From positions 357,703 through 406,311 of the forward strand of contig NMRA01000133.1 of assembly GCA_002633005.1 (NCBI GenBank): a stretch of DNA of 48,609 nt, in the 5' to 3' direction. This document shows, in pieces, positions 22,981 to 33,613 of the stretch; positions within the stretch are counted from its first letter, which is position 1; each line of letters starts with the position of its first letter. The translations under genes were made by a program, and so were the position numbers. Source of the stretch: Phoronis australis (taxonomy: Eukaryota; Phoronida; Phoronidae). The notes under the pieces are model-generated. The model was given only the letters and a program-made list of their open reading frames with translations, was not told the origin of the DNA and made no database searches.

Positions 22981-24360
22981 ACCTATCGCAAGCTCCACCC
23001 CTTTGGAGTTGCTACAAGACCTATGTTGTCCATTTGGTAAATGCCATTTTCTTACATCACTCTCCTGCTTTTGTAAAAAAGAAAAGCTATAAATCGATTT
23101 TAAAACTTGCGCCATTTGTGGTTTGGTAAAGTGACATCTTTTGGGGGTTGATTGTAACTTCACCTTAACAAAATTTCCTCAGAATTTTGGTTCATTGGAA
23201 ATAAAGTATTCAAAGCGACGAACCAAGTTCAACCACGTCTTGTCACTTAATTAACTTTTATGAACTGTGTGCAATCTTGTGAAAAGAACAGTGGATTAAA
23301 GACTTGGCGAAAACAGAAATTAACCAACAGATGGCGCTTAATTTCATGGTGCTGAAATTTGATGCAAATGATCACTCCACAAATGTAACTGCAGAATAAT
23401 GAACTAACAACATTTTTTCATGTTGTTAACCAAGCTAATTTGTAGTCAAGGAACTGTAGTTTTTAATAGCTTTGTGCGAGATTTCTCGTTTGCTCATATT
23501 TCATCCAGATTGTTCCAAACATGTATGTTTATACAACGTTGCACCAAGAAGAAATTTTCACGCAATTAAGACAGGCTTTATACAACTGTGTAGCATATGG
23601 AAGCAGGAATTCATAAAAACAGACCACCACTTATGTAATACTTAGGATTTTACTTTCCGCTACTTTGCTGTGGTTTGGCAAGAATTTAGTTAATGAATAA
23701 AGGTTTAATTGTTGTTCCAAGCTCATCATACGATTTTGTCGCAAGGTCATGTGTAGTTGCCTTTGCATTACATTCAATATTGAGTTACCAATATTTGAAC
23801 TGTGGCGTGTGAGTTGAATGTCCTGCCTGCTCGGCCAAACAGCAAGTGCTCGCTAACGTATGATTTAACGAGGCCTTTATTCATCTGTTCATCATACTCG
23901 GAACCAGAAATTCACAGCGCTTTTTTCAGTCGTGCTAAACAGTGAGGGGTTGCGTAAAATATACCTGCACTGAGACGTTAACCCGGAATCTTCTGAGTAT
24001 GAGGCAAGAGTGCAAACCAATTGGCCAAGTGGAAATTACCTGGTGAGGGGCTTTGTAACAATACTCATACTTAAATCCGTTATCTTGTGCATGTGTGTCA
24101 AGCATCCAAACCAATCAGCTAAGAGGCAATTGCTTATTGGCGAGCGAGCGATGAGGCTTTACAACAAGAGTAAGCTGCTATGTGTCCTGGGAATAAGTAC
24201 CATTTGAGCATAAATTGAGGGACATCTGAGGAGACAACTGCTTTTTTAAATCCTAATTGGAACACATGTTCCCAATAATTAAGTTGTCTTTCTGATGTCA
24301 GTTTATTTGCCAGCAAAATTGTGAACTAGACATTTTTGATGCGGTTGCATCACTGCACAT
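22981..24360. other. No gene recognised
   Basis: Intronic or intergenic AT-rich DNA. Short related blocks (AACCAATTGGCCAAGTGG near 24014; ACCAATCAGCTAAGAGGCAA near 24110; AACAATCAGCCAAAGAGCAG near 24987) suggest fragments of an unnamed repeat. Confidence 0.45.
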
Positions 24361-24367
24361 ATTTCCA

Positions 24368-24394
24368 TGACCTCTGACCTCTGACCTCTGGTCA
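24368..24394 (-). promoter_or_regulatory. Triple DR1 nuclear-receptor-like array
   Basis: TGACCT occurs three times with one-base spacers (24368, 24375, 24382), followed by TGGTCA. On the minus strand this is three AGGTCA half-sites in DR1 arrangement, the pattern bound by RXR/HNF4/COUP-type receptors. Function is not shown. Confidence 0.4.
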
Positions 24395-24849
24395 GGATCA
24401 CAAGTGCACTAAACTTTTCCCTTAGGATCACTACTATCATACCTAGCGCCACCTGGACTACAAAATGGCAATGTCAACGATTTCGATAGTGAATGAAATG
24501 ACAGGAATATTTTTGGGGGTTCAAAAGACTTAAAGACATCAATGGCATCAAAAAGTGTCTATCTGTGGTCAAACGTTCTTTTAACAAAATGGGTGTAGTG
24601 ATTTAGTCAGTGTGAAGCATGGTTTGCTGTAATTCATCTGTCGTCTAGAGTACCAGTCACTTGTAAACTGTCTGAGCCAGCTCAGATGGTAGCATTGTCT
24701 ATTGTGGTGCCTGGTATCAGATTGCAGCAACGCTCTTGGCATCCTGACATTTCCTTTCAGCAACACTGGGCATGTTATGGAATTTGCCTTCAGTAACACT
24801 GGTGTTATGCTCGTATGTCCGCCAGTTTGATGCTACTTTGTTGGGAGTC

Positions 24850-24942
24850 GCATGGCTCCCATCCATCTCTCGAAGTCTTGTGTACATCTCAGGGTGGTGG
24901 TCTCATTTTAGTTTGGGCGCTGTTGTGAAAGTCTTCTTGTCC
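24850..24942 (+). pseudogene. Possible decayed Tc1/mariner transposase fragment
   Basis: A plus-strand frame reads WESHGSHPSLEVLCTSQGGG then LILVWALL and a stop. This resembles the Tc1/mariner block with WRSHG, TSQGGG and VMVWG. It is short and isolated, with no terminal repeats found, so a chance match remains possible. Confidence 0.35.
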
Positions 24943-24944
24943 AC

Positions 24945-27177
24945 AGGTTGAAGCTAGACCACCGTCGTGTAAAAGGAGCGTCCAAAACAATCAGCCAAAG
25001 AGCAGTTGCTCACTAAGGAGTGATTTATTTTACTATGTCACACCCAGAATGCAAAAATCACAACACAAGTAGTTTTCCCTTGACTATGCCACCAATAATG
25101 TATTTTGATATGTGAAGAGTGTAGAAAGATCTGTTAATTTGGGACACATTATGGTTGATAGGTGAAATCATGTGTTATTTTTTTGTTAATGGCACATAGT
25201 ACCAAAATGAAGCTCTGTAGCATAGATACCAACAGACACTATTTGATTTTTGTCTTGATTGACATGTACACCTTGCCTGTGATTTGACTACTTGTGTTGC
25301 CAACTCTTTTGATAACAATTCAGATCAGGTGAGCTTGGTAATGTTTTTAAACCCCAAAGCGTTTGTGTTAAAAATTCAACATTGATAGCTAAATGGGGAA
25401 ATTGAGCTTTAATGTTGATTTAGAGTTAATATAAGTTGCCTTGACATGGTGAGTCATTTCATGTGTCAAGAATGGTTTCAAGGGACACTTAACTGTCAGT
25501 TCCTCTCAAGTCCAGAAATACTTCTCATGTGAGCGAGAAATATGTTTAGATCAGTGTTGATATTAGGTGATTTTAATCAAAAGTTACTATTTGACGGAAG
25601 GCAGGTTAACATTTGATTTATGCACAGGTACTTGCTTTACTTTGGAAATGCATACCTTATATTACTGCAATTAAGTTACCTCAGTTTTGCTATTTCTCTC
25701 CACAACTGTGTGTGCATGGTCGTTAATATAATGATTTGTTTGTATTCATTCTACCATTTTAATTTAGTACTGACAAGTCTCTAAATAATTTTTATCTTGT
25801 AATACATTGTTCAAATGCCCCAGCAGCCTTTTGACATGCAGTGTGTATTGCTGAAAGCAAATTCTGCTCAACTGGTTTAGTTAGTCATGTGAGATTTGAG
25901 ATTGCTGGAGGTGAAATGCTTGAACTACTTAGCTTGCCCTTTTGTTATGTTATAGCATGAAAGTTGGAGTTTGAACTCTCTTCATGCTAATTGTGTTAGC
26001 TACAATATTGGTTTCATTTTCTCAGTTGAAAGCATACTTCGGCCCTCTATCCACCAAACATAGAACAAACCACTCATTTCAGCTTAGCAGTTTGTAGAAG
26101 TGGTTGCGTTTTCACTCTGTTGTAATGTTGAAATACTTACCTCTGTTATCTTGGTTAAGTTCACAGTCAATTCCTACAAAAGCTGCCTCACTGACTTTTG
26201 ACTGAGTGAAATTAAAGTGCATGGGCTAGTATTGTAAAATCATGTTTTACAAATGTACATTAGTAATTTTGGAAGGTCTTCTTTAGTGTCAAGCTCTGTG
26301 ACCATTAGAGGTACTTTCCAAGTCATAGAAAGATTAGCTCAGTAAAAATTGGTGATCACTGACGCAGTATCTATAGTCCTTCACTCATGATGCCAGCACT
26401 GTTTCTGAGGAGTGAATCATTCAAAGCGGCCATAAGCCCGCATTTCGTCCAAGAAGTGAGGGCTAACTTAGACGACTTGTGTCTATAAAATTGTTTTCTA
26501 CTCAGATTTTTGGGCTTGCAAAGTGTAGCTGGTTGGATATGCATTGCGATCGTGATCGGAGCACAAGATGACAAGCCAACTTACAAGTAGAACATATGGC
26601 AGTTATAGGCTTTTGGTTCATTTGAGGCCCTGAAATCACTTTCAGTTTGACTAATTTCGTAACGTTTCGTTTTTTGATGGAACGTGGGTTTATTCACTGA
26701 TAAATGTCTGACATGCGTACGTTGAAGTTTCCTTGAAGTAAGTTCCACTATATGGCTGTTCTTCATGTGCTACTAATTTAAGCCCAGCATATAAGTGTGA
26801 TTGCACCATACATGAATAAACGTCTGATAGCTTGTTCTAAGTATTCAAATTAATGTGAACTAAAAGCCATGTCAGACTGTGCCATCCAGCTTCCTGATTG
26901 TGGTTTTTCTCAGGTCTTGATGGAATTACTGTAGCATGTTTTAAGTACTTTCATAATGCTCAGTGGTGGAATTTGGGATTTGTTGGTCTTTATGGTAGGC
27001 CTTTTGTACCCTTTTATCAAATATTTGAAAAGCAGTTCAACTGAGGATTTCTTGGGATTAAGATTTAAAGTTCAGTTTTTGGGAAAGATAGACACGCTTT
27101 TTCGGGCTAATTATTCGAAATGAAGGCACCCATGACCCAAAAAACAACACATCTGGTTTGCATGATCCCTGAGGGTT
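24945..27177. other. No gene recognised
   Basis: Presumed part of Rab9 intron 1. No exon or repeat structure was recognised on either strand beyond short open frames. Confidence 0.45.
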
Positions 27178-27320
27178 GTGTAGAACCTTATTGACAAGTC
27201 TATAGATTTTAACTTAGCAAAAGTATATATTTCTTGAAAGTAGAAAGCTGGTAGGATTTTGTTTTTGACGTTTTATCAGTCTGCCATTATCTGGGTCATG
27301 TGACCATGTATTTTTTAGTA
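27178..27320 (-). repeat. Inverted fragment of the 'GGCTAACTTCGGAAC' repeat family
   Basis: GTAGAACCTTATTGACAAGT and the following 120 bp are the complement of the right part of the repeat at 30750-31560. The fragment supplies the M-box-like GTCATGTGAC at 27295. A shorter related piece lies near 8440-8520. Confidence 0.55.
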
Positions 27321-27455
27321 AATTGGTCTCATTGTTCCTTACTCAGATGAAAGTGAGTTTTGGTTTTGTAATTAGTTGCTGCTGGAGACTGTGCACAGCG
27401 TCACGTGACGAGTCAAATAGTAGAACAGTGTCTCCATCACTGTGCATCACGTGAC
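27295..27455. promoter_or_regulatory. Cluster of CLEAR / M-box type E-boxes upstream of the Rab9 start exon
   Basis: GTCATGTGAC lies at 27295-27304, a perfect CLEAR palindrome GTCACGTGAC at 27400-27409, and ATCACGTGAC at 27446-27455. The last two sit in a tandem duplication of about 48 bases (27387-27434 and 27435-27484) that also repeats GACGAGTCAAA. In animals GTCACGTGAC is the TFEB/TFE3 target site of lysosomal genes. Rab9 works in the late endosomal system, which makes regulation plausible but not shown. Confidence 0.5.
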
Positions 27456-27660
27456 GAGTCAAACAGTTGAGCTCTGTCTCCATCACTTTTTTTTCCCAGC
27501 CCAGAAACCACATCTATTTTGACAAAGAAAAATTCAATGAAAAGCTGTTTTTGTTATAGAAGGTAAATTTATAGTCACTTTTAATCCAAGAATCAATGCT
27601 TGTTGCAGTTAGATGTGAGAATTTCTGTAAAAATCCATGTTGTTCATTTTTACTTCTCAG

Positions 27661-27870
27661 GTATGGAGCATTGAGGTCATCGATCGTCAAATCATGTCGG
27701 TGAAAACGAAACTGTTGAAAGTTGTCCTTCTGGGCGATGGAGGCGTGGGAAAGAGCTCGTTGATGAATAGGTTCGTCAGCAACAAGTTCGACGCGCAGTC
27801 ATTCCACACGATTGGAGTCGAGTTTCTCACCAAGGATATTATTGTAGACAACCAAGAATATACACTGCAG
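27661..27870 (+). CDS. RAB9: Rab9 exon with start codon (5' leader plus codons 1-59)
   Basis: The acceptor TTACTTCTCAG ends at 27660. A 33-base leader precedes the ATG at 27694. The exon encodes the P-loop and switch I and ends CTGCAG before GTGGGC. The reading continues past the donor to a stop at about 27907, but the join to 29581 restores the invariant WDTAGQE motif, so the readthrough is not the main product. Confidence 0.93.
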
Positions 27871-30021
27871 GTGGGCTGGTGGATAATTAATGTAAATTGT
27901 TATCCATAAAATACAAATCCCAAGTTATTATCATTCAGGTCATAACACAAGGTGAGGCGTAATTGTAACAACTTTAGGCACCTGTTGGCCCGAGTTATGC
28001 AATCGCTGAGCGTCAATAAAAAATTCTTTTGCATCGATGACATGAAGCATGTTCATATAGTTGTCCCTCTTCACGTCGGCCAGTGTGTTGAAACACTGTA
28101 CTGTGGCTCTTACATAACTGTAGATTTGTGTTCGTAACGACGATACTGGTTGAGGGTGTGCTGTTTTGACAATTCCCAGGACAGTTGAGTCGAACTTTTT
28201 ATGGATTTGTGGTTTCTAAATGCGTTTGCACAATAAATGTTTTCATCATCATAATCACTTTGTTTCTAATGGTTTCCATGTCACTTTCTTCTCAAAATAT
28301 TGAATGTGTTCATAATAAGTAAACCTTATCTTACAAATCTTGCGATCTCCTATAAGGCTCTTTGAGTGAAGGAGATTGAAAAGCTCTACCCTGGCGTATC
28401 TATGTGGAATAGTTCTGCTTTATTCTTGTTGTGTTTCATGTTATCTGCTTGGTATATTTTTGGCTCGACTGTATTAGCAAGTGGTTAAACTCTTCTGTGT
28501 GTATGGACATAATGTTGTACATTATTGCTAACAAAAATAACTCTTGAAACATTGGAATAGATCACACAGACTTGAAATGTTGAGGCTGTGACAAAACATA
28601 GTCTTCTTAAGCATGTAGACATGAAACGCATTTAATTCAGGAAGTCTAATCTCAAGAAGTTATTTTAGATCTCTAGTTCCGCATAAGACACATTTTCCGT
28701 TGGTATTGATCAGTTGTTGCTGTTTGAGTAGCTGGCAAGAAAATTCGTTTAATAAAAATAGGGCTGTCCCATATTACACACAGCGATAGAGCTCTCCTTT
28801 TTCCAGAGATAAGGAAGTGCGTGACCTCGTTTCGGAAATCAGACACATTTTCGTGTCTCTCATTGATGTCGGTAAGATAAAGAATTTCAGGTCACGCATC
28901 CATGAGTATTTGTCGAGTTTATCAAACTTCCTCACGTCGGAGTTGCAGTCCATGCCACAGTGGTAATACTTCGTCGACATTGGAAGGACGAATAGTGTAA
29001 TGCAACCGAGAATAACTTGTAAAGAATGAGACAACAACAAATAACGTTAAACTCCAGTGCTACAATAACGAGGCAGTAAATGCGCCTGATGGATGTTTAC
29101 TACACTGTGGGTAAATACTGCGAGATTCGAGTGTCGCTCTTGTAATCCGGAAGAGTCCTATTCTAATTTTACACTGTTCATTGGTTGGAGTTCACCAATA
29201 CACTGTTCATTGGTTGGAGTTCACCAACTGCTTATGACTTGATTTGTCTCCTCCAACTTGATTTATTGTTTGTTAAAGGTAATGCGCTTTAGACCTGACC
29301 TAGGTAGAGAAGCATGCAGTGTTCAAAATACATGGTGGCCTGGGGCCAGTGGATTTGCGGCGGATCCAGTGGATGTGGTCTCATATTCAAGTAACTGGCA
29401 GGCCGGACCAGCTGAAGCTTGAACACTGGATGTATGGGGCTGTAAAGTTGCAGACAAAAATTTGGTCGTCAGTAAAGGTTTTGGTCAGATGACAGTGGCC
29501 CTAAACTTGGAAGTTTATTGAAATCAAGGTAGCATGTTTTTATTGACAAATTATTTGACGGTATATGTGATCTGTTTCAGGTATGGGATACTGCGGGGCA
29601 GGAAAGGTTCAAAAGCCTACGAACACCATTCTATAGAGGGGCCGACTGTTGCCTGTTGACATTTGGAGTGGACGACTTACAAAGTTTTCACAATGTAGGA
29701 ATGTGGATCAAAGAGTTTTTGTATTATGCGGACGTGCAGGACACAGACAATTTTCCGTTTGTGGTCATAGGCAACAAAATCGACATTGAAAATCGAGCCG
29801 TGCAGAAAGTACAGGCAGAGGAGTGGTGTCGGCTCAATGGAGGTTTCCCGTATTACGAAACAAGTGCTAAAGACTCCACGAATGTCGACTTGGCGTTCAC
29901 CGAGGCAGTAAAGCGATTAGTCGAGCTCGAGGAAAAGATGGATCAAAAGGAGAAAGGTCAAGGGAGTGCGGTCGATCTCCGACGGGCAAGGGGCAATAAG
30001 TCATCATCGTGTTGCACTTGA
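27694..30021 (+). CDS. RAB9: Rab9 small GTPase (two coding exons)
   Basis: Rab9 directs transport from late endosomes to the trans-Golgi network, including recycling of mannose-6-phosphate receptors. Coding exons 27694-27870 (59 codons) and 29581-30021 (146 codons plus TGA) join in phase 0 at Gln59/Val60, giving 205 residues against about 201 in vertebrate RAB9A. Visible motifs are the P-loop GDGGVGKS (14-21), switch I FHTIGVEF (37-44) with Thr39, WDTAGQE (61-67), NKID (124-127) and ETSAK (152-156). The tail is Lys/Arg-rich and ends SSSCCT, so the two prenylatable cysteines are followed by one Thr instead of ending the protein. The start is the ATG at 27694, preceded by an in-exon leader and an acceptor (TTCTCAG) at 27660, so at least one upstream non-coding exon is expected. 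The match to Rab9 over other Rabs rests on YRGADCCLLTF, KEFLYYADV and the P-loop context. Identification is firm; A or B subtype cannot be assigned. Confidence 0.97.
27871..28758. other. Rab9 intron between coding exons, left part
   Basis: Non-coding. The intron runs 27871-29580 with GT...AG ends. This part shows no recognisable element. Confidence 0.6.
28759..29152 (-). mobile_element. Element with THAP-like zinc finger remnant, copy 1
   Basis: The minus-strand frame reads MSTKYYHCGMDCNSDVRKFD then KYSWMRDLKFFILPTSMRD and TKMCLISETRSR. The Cys-x3-Cys near an initiator Met and the later F-x-x-P resemble the start of a THAP (C2CH) domain. The expected Cys-x2-His is not seen because a stop follows ELYRCV. 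The same element, with the frame broken, lies at 39674-40042 in the opposite orientation. Both have ATTACAC-[A/G]GCGA-like blocks at both ends. It lies inside the Rab9 intron. Confidence 0.5.
29171..29228. repeat. 29-bp tandem duplication
   Basis: ACACTGTTCATTGGTTGGAG plus TTCACCAA is present twice back to back within the Rab9 intron. Each unit carries an inverted CCAAT. Confidence 0.85.
29581..30021 (+). CDS. RAB9: Rab9 terminal coding exon (codons 60-205)
   Basis: The acceptor CTGTTTCAG ends at 29580. The exon opens with the WDTAGQE switch II motif and carries NKID, ETSAK and the C-terminal CCT. The stop TGA is at 30019-30021. One 441-base exon holds all of the G domain after switch I. Confidence 0.95.
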   Translation, partial: VWDTAGQERFKSLRTPFYRGADCCLLTFGVDDLQSFHNVGMWIKEFLYYADVQDTDNFPFVVIGNKIDIENRAVQKVQAEEWCRLNGGFPYYETSAKDSTNVDLAFTEAVKRLVELEEKMDQKEKGQGSAVDLRRARGNKSSSCCT

Positions 30022-30710
30022 TCAATATAATCGGATTTTCTGGCAGACCCTGAATGTTTTGTTGTGGACTGTTGATTTGTGATTACGTTTAAATCTTTAA
30101 TATTCTTGGTAATGTTCTGGTCATCAAGACTGACTTGTTTTAATTTGTCATAGTGCTCTATCATTTTCGGGAGGATTAAACTTTGTCTTTAGTACACTGT
30201 AGTCTGGTTTTCTATTGATTCCTATTTCTTAATTGGAATGTCATGCCTTGGGGACCTGGTTGTACACTAATTGAGATTATGTCAACTGCTGTCCACCATA
30301 CATTCGACCAATGTAAAGCACTTCTCTATAGTTTTTAAAATTTGACAAGTATTTTCTTGTCGTAAAACTGGCAAACTATCAGTGCAATCCATTTCACAAA
30401 GCATTGTAATTACATTTCAACTGATGTAGATGGTTGGCCTGCGAGTCACGATGCCGTAAAGATGAGCACGGAAATGACCTACTAGATTTATAACTGGACT
30501 AGCCTCAGTTTCGAAATTGTTGTCATCTGGAGTTGAAACTAAACAAGATGTTTTTGTGATGAGCTAGTCAGGAAACTTAAAGTTGAAATTGTACCTGCAC
30601 CAACACATTGTCCAAATGTCAAAAGTAAATGAAATGCACAGGCATCTGAGACATCGCTGATTTTATTAAACGTGAAACAAAGTGCAAATAAAACAACAAA
30701 AACAAAAATA
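30022..30710 (+). other. Probable Rab9 3' UTR
   Basis: This is non-coding, AT-rich sequence after the Rab9 stop. The first good AATAAA on the plus strand is in GCAAATAAAACAAC near 30684-30692, so a roughly 0.7-kb 3' UTR is inferred. No transcript evidence is available here. Confidence 0.5.
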
Positions 30711-30749
30711 CCAGAAAAAAATTTAAACTCTGAGCCTTAGGCTTTTAAA

Positions 30750-31560
30750 GCTATGTAGGACACTAGGAAATGCGGCTAACTTCGGAACTCTATGCCTCAG
30801 AAATGGCTGATAGGATTCACTTGAAACTTTCAGATACTAAGTACGCTCTACGTACTGTTCTGCAAATGCTGTTGGGACTTATTTTCAAAATTTCCATTTT
30901 ATGAATATAAATAGGTAAATAAAACAACAAGAATGGATCAACTGAAATTTGAAATTTTCGGATGTAATAACTTCCTTTGTCAACAGAAACAGAAACATAA
31001 AAAAATTTAAACTCTGTTTCTGTTTCTGTTGACAAAGGAAGTTATTACATCCGAAAATTTCAAATTTCAGTTGATCCATTCTTGTTGTTTTATTTACCTA
31101 TTTATATTCTACATTTCGTGAAACAATAGTATCCTTGGGAGGATCTGGATCGCCTTTATATTTAGTTTCAGATTTATTTTCTACATTTTATGAAGGGATG
31201 TAAAAAACAGGAATCCTATGCTTTTAATGGAAAAACTTCAAACTTGCATTAAATAAAATATCAATGACATCGTAATTTAGAAAACACTGATAGCATTTTT
31301 GAGATTTCATCTTGACTATCTACATCAAATGAAATGTCATGTTCATACAGTTTTTTTGCAGTGAACATTACTTAAATTACCTTTTCGCTAAAATTTTACT
31401 GAAAACATGGTCACATGACCCACATAGGTACAAAGTCAAAAACCAAATTATGCAGTCTTTCTATTTTCACAAAATATAAACTTTTACTGGTCGAAATCAA
31501 TACTTTTGTAGAAATTTGGCTGAATGCAAAGCTTTGTCAATAAGGTTCTACATAACTTCA
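30750..31560 (+). repeat. Dispersed repeat with GGCTAACTTCGGAAC start, copy interrupted by a palindrome
   Basis: It shares GCGGCTAACTTCGGAAC, CTCAGAAATGGCTGAT, the middle block ATCTACATCAAATGAAATG-like and the end GTCAATAAGGTTCTACATAAC with 37415-37865. A perfect palindrome (30903-31109) sits within it and has no counterpart in the other copy. It is non-coding. Confidence 0.6.
30903..31109. repeat. Perfect inverted repeat, 95-bp arms, 17-bp loop
   Basis: The left arm 30903-30997 starts GAATATAAATAGGTAAATAA. The right arm 31015-31109 is its exact complement. The loop is 30998-31014 (TAAAAAAATTTAAACTC). No mismatch was found over 95 bp, and the match stops abruptly at both outer ends. Confidence 0.97.
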
Positions 31561-32149
31561 ATAGCGCATCAAGAATTCGTTCGTTAAAACATAAGCAAAC
31601 GAAAGGAGCAAATTGACACATGATAAATGAAAGAAGAGATTACAACTGCCTCCTACGATGAAATAAACATTTAAGACGGGGATGAACTTTGAGATCATTT
31701 CAAATTTAGATAGCAGCCAAAAATTACCTGAACCTGAAAACAAATTGAATGTATAGTAATTCTACAAGCTAATTATTCACTTCTTCACGCAAAAACATTT
31801 GCCAAAAGTGTCATTTTTACGTTATTCTAACGCTGGTTACTTTACAAATAATGGAAAATTATCAAAAAAATATTTTATGATGTCACAGGACAAACCATGC
31901 TACCAATGTTCTTAATTTTCATTTTTGTGGAGAAACTTGACAAAACATAATTTCTGATGCTGGCCATATTGTGTGCTAATTAAGGGATGAATTACCCTAT
32001 TTGACAAGCAGTCGACTACTGCCACCTGTGTTTTGTGGGTAACCTTTATGTGTTAAAAATCAAACGTGAAACATTCAATAGCTGGTGCTTATGAAGAAAT
32101 CTTGAAACATCAGGATAGAGAGCATGAAATGGTTCATGAGCACGCGTTC
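31561..32149. other. No gene recognised
   Basis: AT-rich intergenic sequence between the convergent Rab9 and ADCK2 genes. Nothing else is seen. Confidence 0.5.
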
Positions 32150-32530
32150 CAGAGAAACGGATAACGATAATGCTAAAATTCTCCAAAATTTGGGACATCG
32201 ACATTTAAGTTGAAATTGAAGTCTCTTGATTATGAGGATTGGGACATGGGCAATTCAGGCCTTCATTTTATTTCTCCAATTGTATCGACATAGTCTGAAA
32301 AAAGACTTGACCATTGATAGAATCATTGGAAGAATCATTGGAAATAGCCACCGACGCAATAGTTCCATGGCTCTCCACAGCATGTAACATAGAGCTGTAC
32401 TGATTACTTGTCATTGATCATAATTTTGGAATTTGGGAAGGCCAACATAGTCCATTTCTAAAATTTGATGCCATGAGCAAATTAACTTATTTTTCACTGT
32501 CCAGAAAAGGAGATATTTCTACTGTACCCT
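32150..32530. repeat. Third copy of the dispersed AT-rich repeat
   Basis: It shares GGATTGGGACATGGGCAATT, TTCATTTTATTTCTCCAA and CACTAGCGCCACCAAGTG-type blocks with the other copies. It lies downstream of the ADCK2 terminal exon. Confidence 0.45.
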
Positions 32531-33427
32531 TACAACACTAGCGCCACCAAGTGACTTCAAAGTTCCCCAAGGCAAACAATTAGCATCTCATAATCAAAAA
32601 TGCAATCAACTATGAAACAAAAACTCACGCAAAAATAGGACTGTGCACTGGTACTCACTTACTGAAAAGACCCAATATTGATACTTTTAAGTTAATATGG
32701 TACTTTTATCTTTACTTGCAAAACTCTGGATGAGGAAATAAAATTTGAACGAAAGTTAGGTCAATTGATGCATGAACGATAGAACTGAAAAATTAGCAAC
32801 CATCAACGAAATTTCTTTGGCAAAGTTAGAACGCATGATTTCAGCATTGGCTTAACTAGATAACAACATAAAAGTTTCTAATGACAGATCCTAATAACCA
32901 TCAACTGATGCGTGAAATGAAAATTAGCAACCACGAACAAAATTTTCCAAATTTCAACTACATGATTGTGTCCATTAGCTTGACATATTCTTTATAGTCT
33001 TGACAATGAGAGCAACCTGATGAGATATGAGAATGAAAGAATACTGTTTTGGCTTCTTAGATAATATCTCAAAAAAGCCCACAAGAGTTCTCCAAAAAGA
33101 GTGGCACAGTATCAGGCCACGTGGGAAACAGAAGCCACACAACTTTAAATGAATTTGAAAAAAATATTTGGCTTGGCCTATATGATAACTTCTAATGAAA
33201 TGTAGGGTGGAATTCAGTAACACTAGAACCTCACTAAAAAGCAAGACTTCCTGAGATAACGTGAGATATTGCCATTATTTTAAATGAGAACATGTGATTT
33301 TGGGTAGATTTTAGCAAGGACCTAGCATAGGTCCTAGCATTACTGAACTCTACCCAGATATCGTATGGTGCACACCCCAAAGGTTGTGGCTAGACCAATT
33401 GAAAAACATCTTGCAGCAACAATAAAG
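32531..33427. other. Downstream of the ADCK2 stop; likely 3' UTR and intergenic DNA
   Basis: No clear AATAAA on the minus strand was found close to the stop. One (TTTATT on plus) occurs near 32266. The end of the ADCK2 transcript is therefore not placed. Confidence 0.4.
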
Positions 33428-33613
33428 CTAACGATATCCACCCAACAAAATTGGCTTGGCCTTTTCCAAAATATCCAGCTCAGGATCCAGAGATCGTCCG
33501 AGTCCCTCCAGAACCATGATGGCAAGTATTATGGAGACAAAGTTACTTTGCATCTTCACTTTATGTGCCATCAGCAGGTGGAATACTTTACTAAGGAGTT
33601 CACCCACTTGAAA
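33428..33613 (-). CDS. ADCK2: ADCK2 terminal exon 9 (residues 560-620 and stop)
   Basis: The exon reads FQVGELLSKVFHLLMAHKVK, then SNFVSIILAIMVLEGLGRSL, DPELDILEKAKPILLGGYR and TAG at 33430-33428. This is the diagnostic ADCK2 C-terminus. The acceptor is TTTTCAG. Confidence 0.95.
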   Translation of the reverse strand, partial: FQVGELLSKVFHLLMAHKVKMQSNFVSIILAIMVLEGLGRSLDPELDILEKAKPILLGGYR

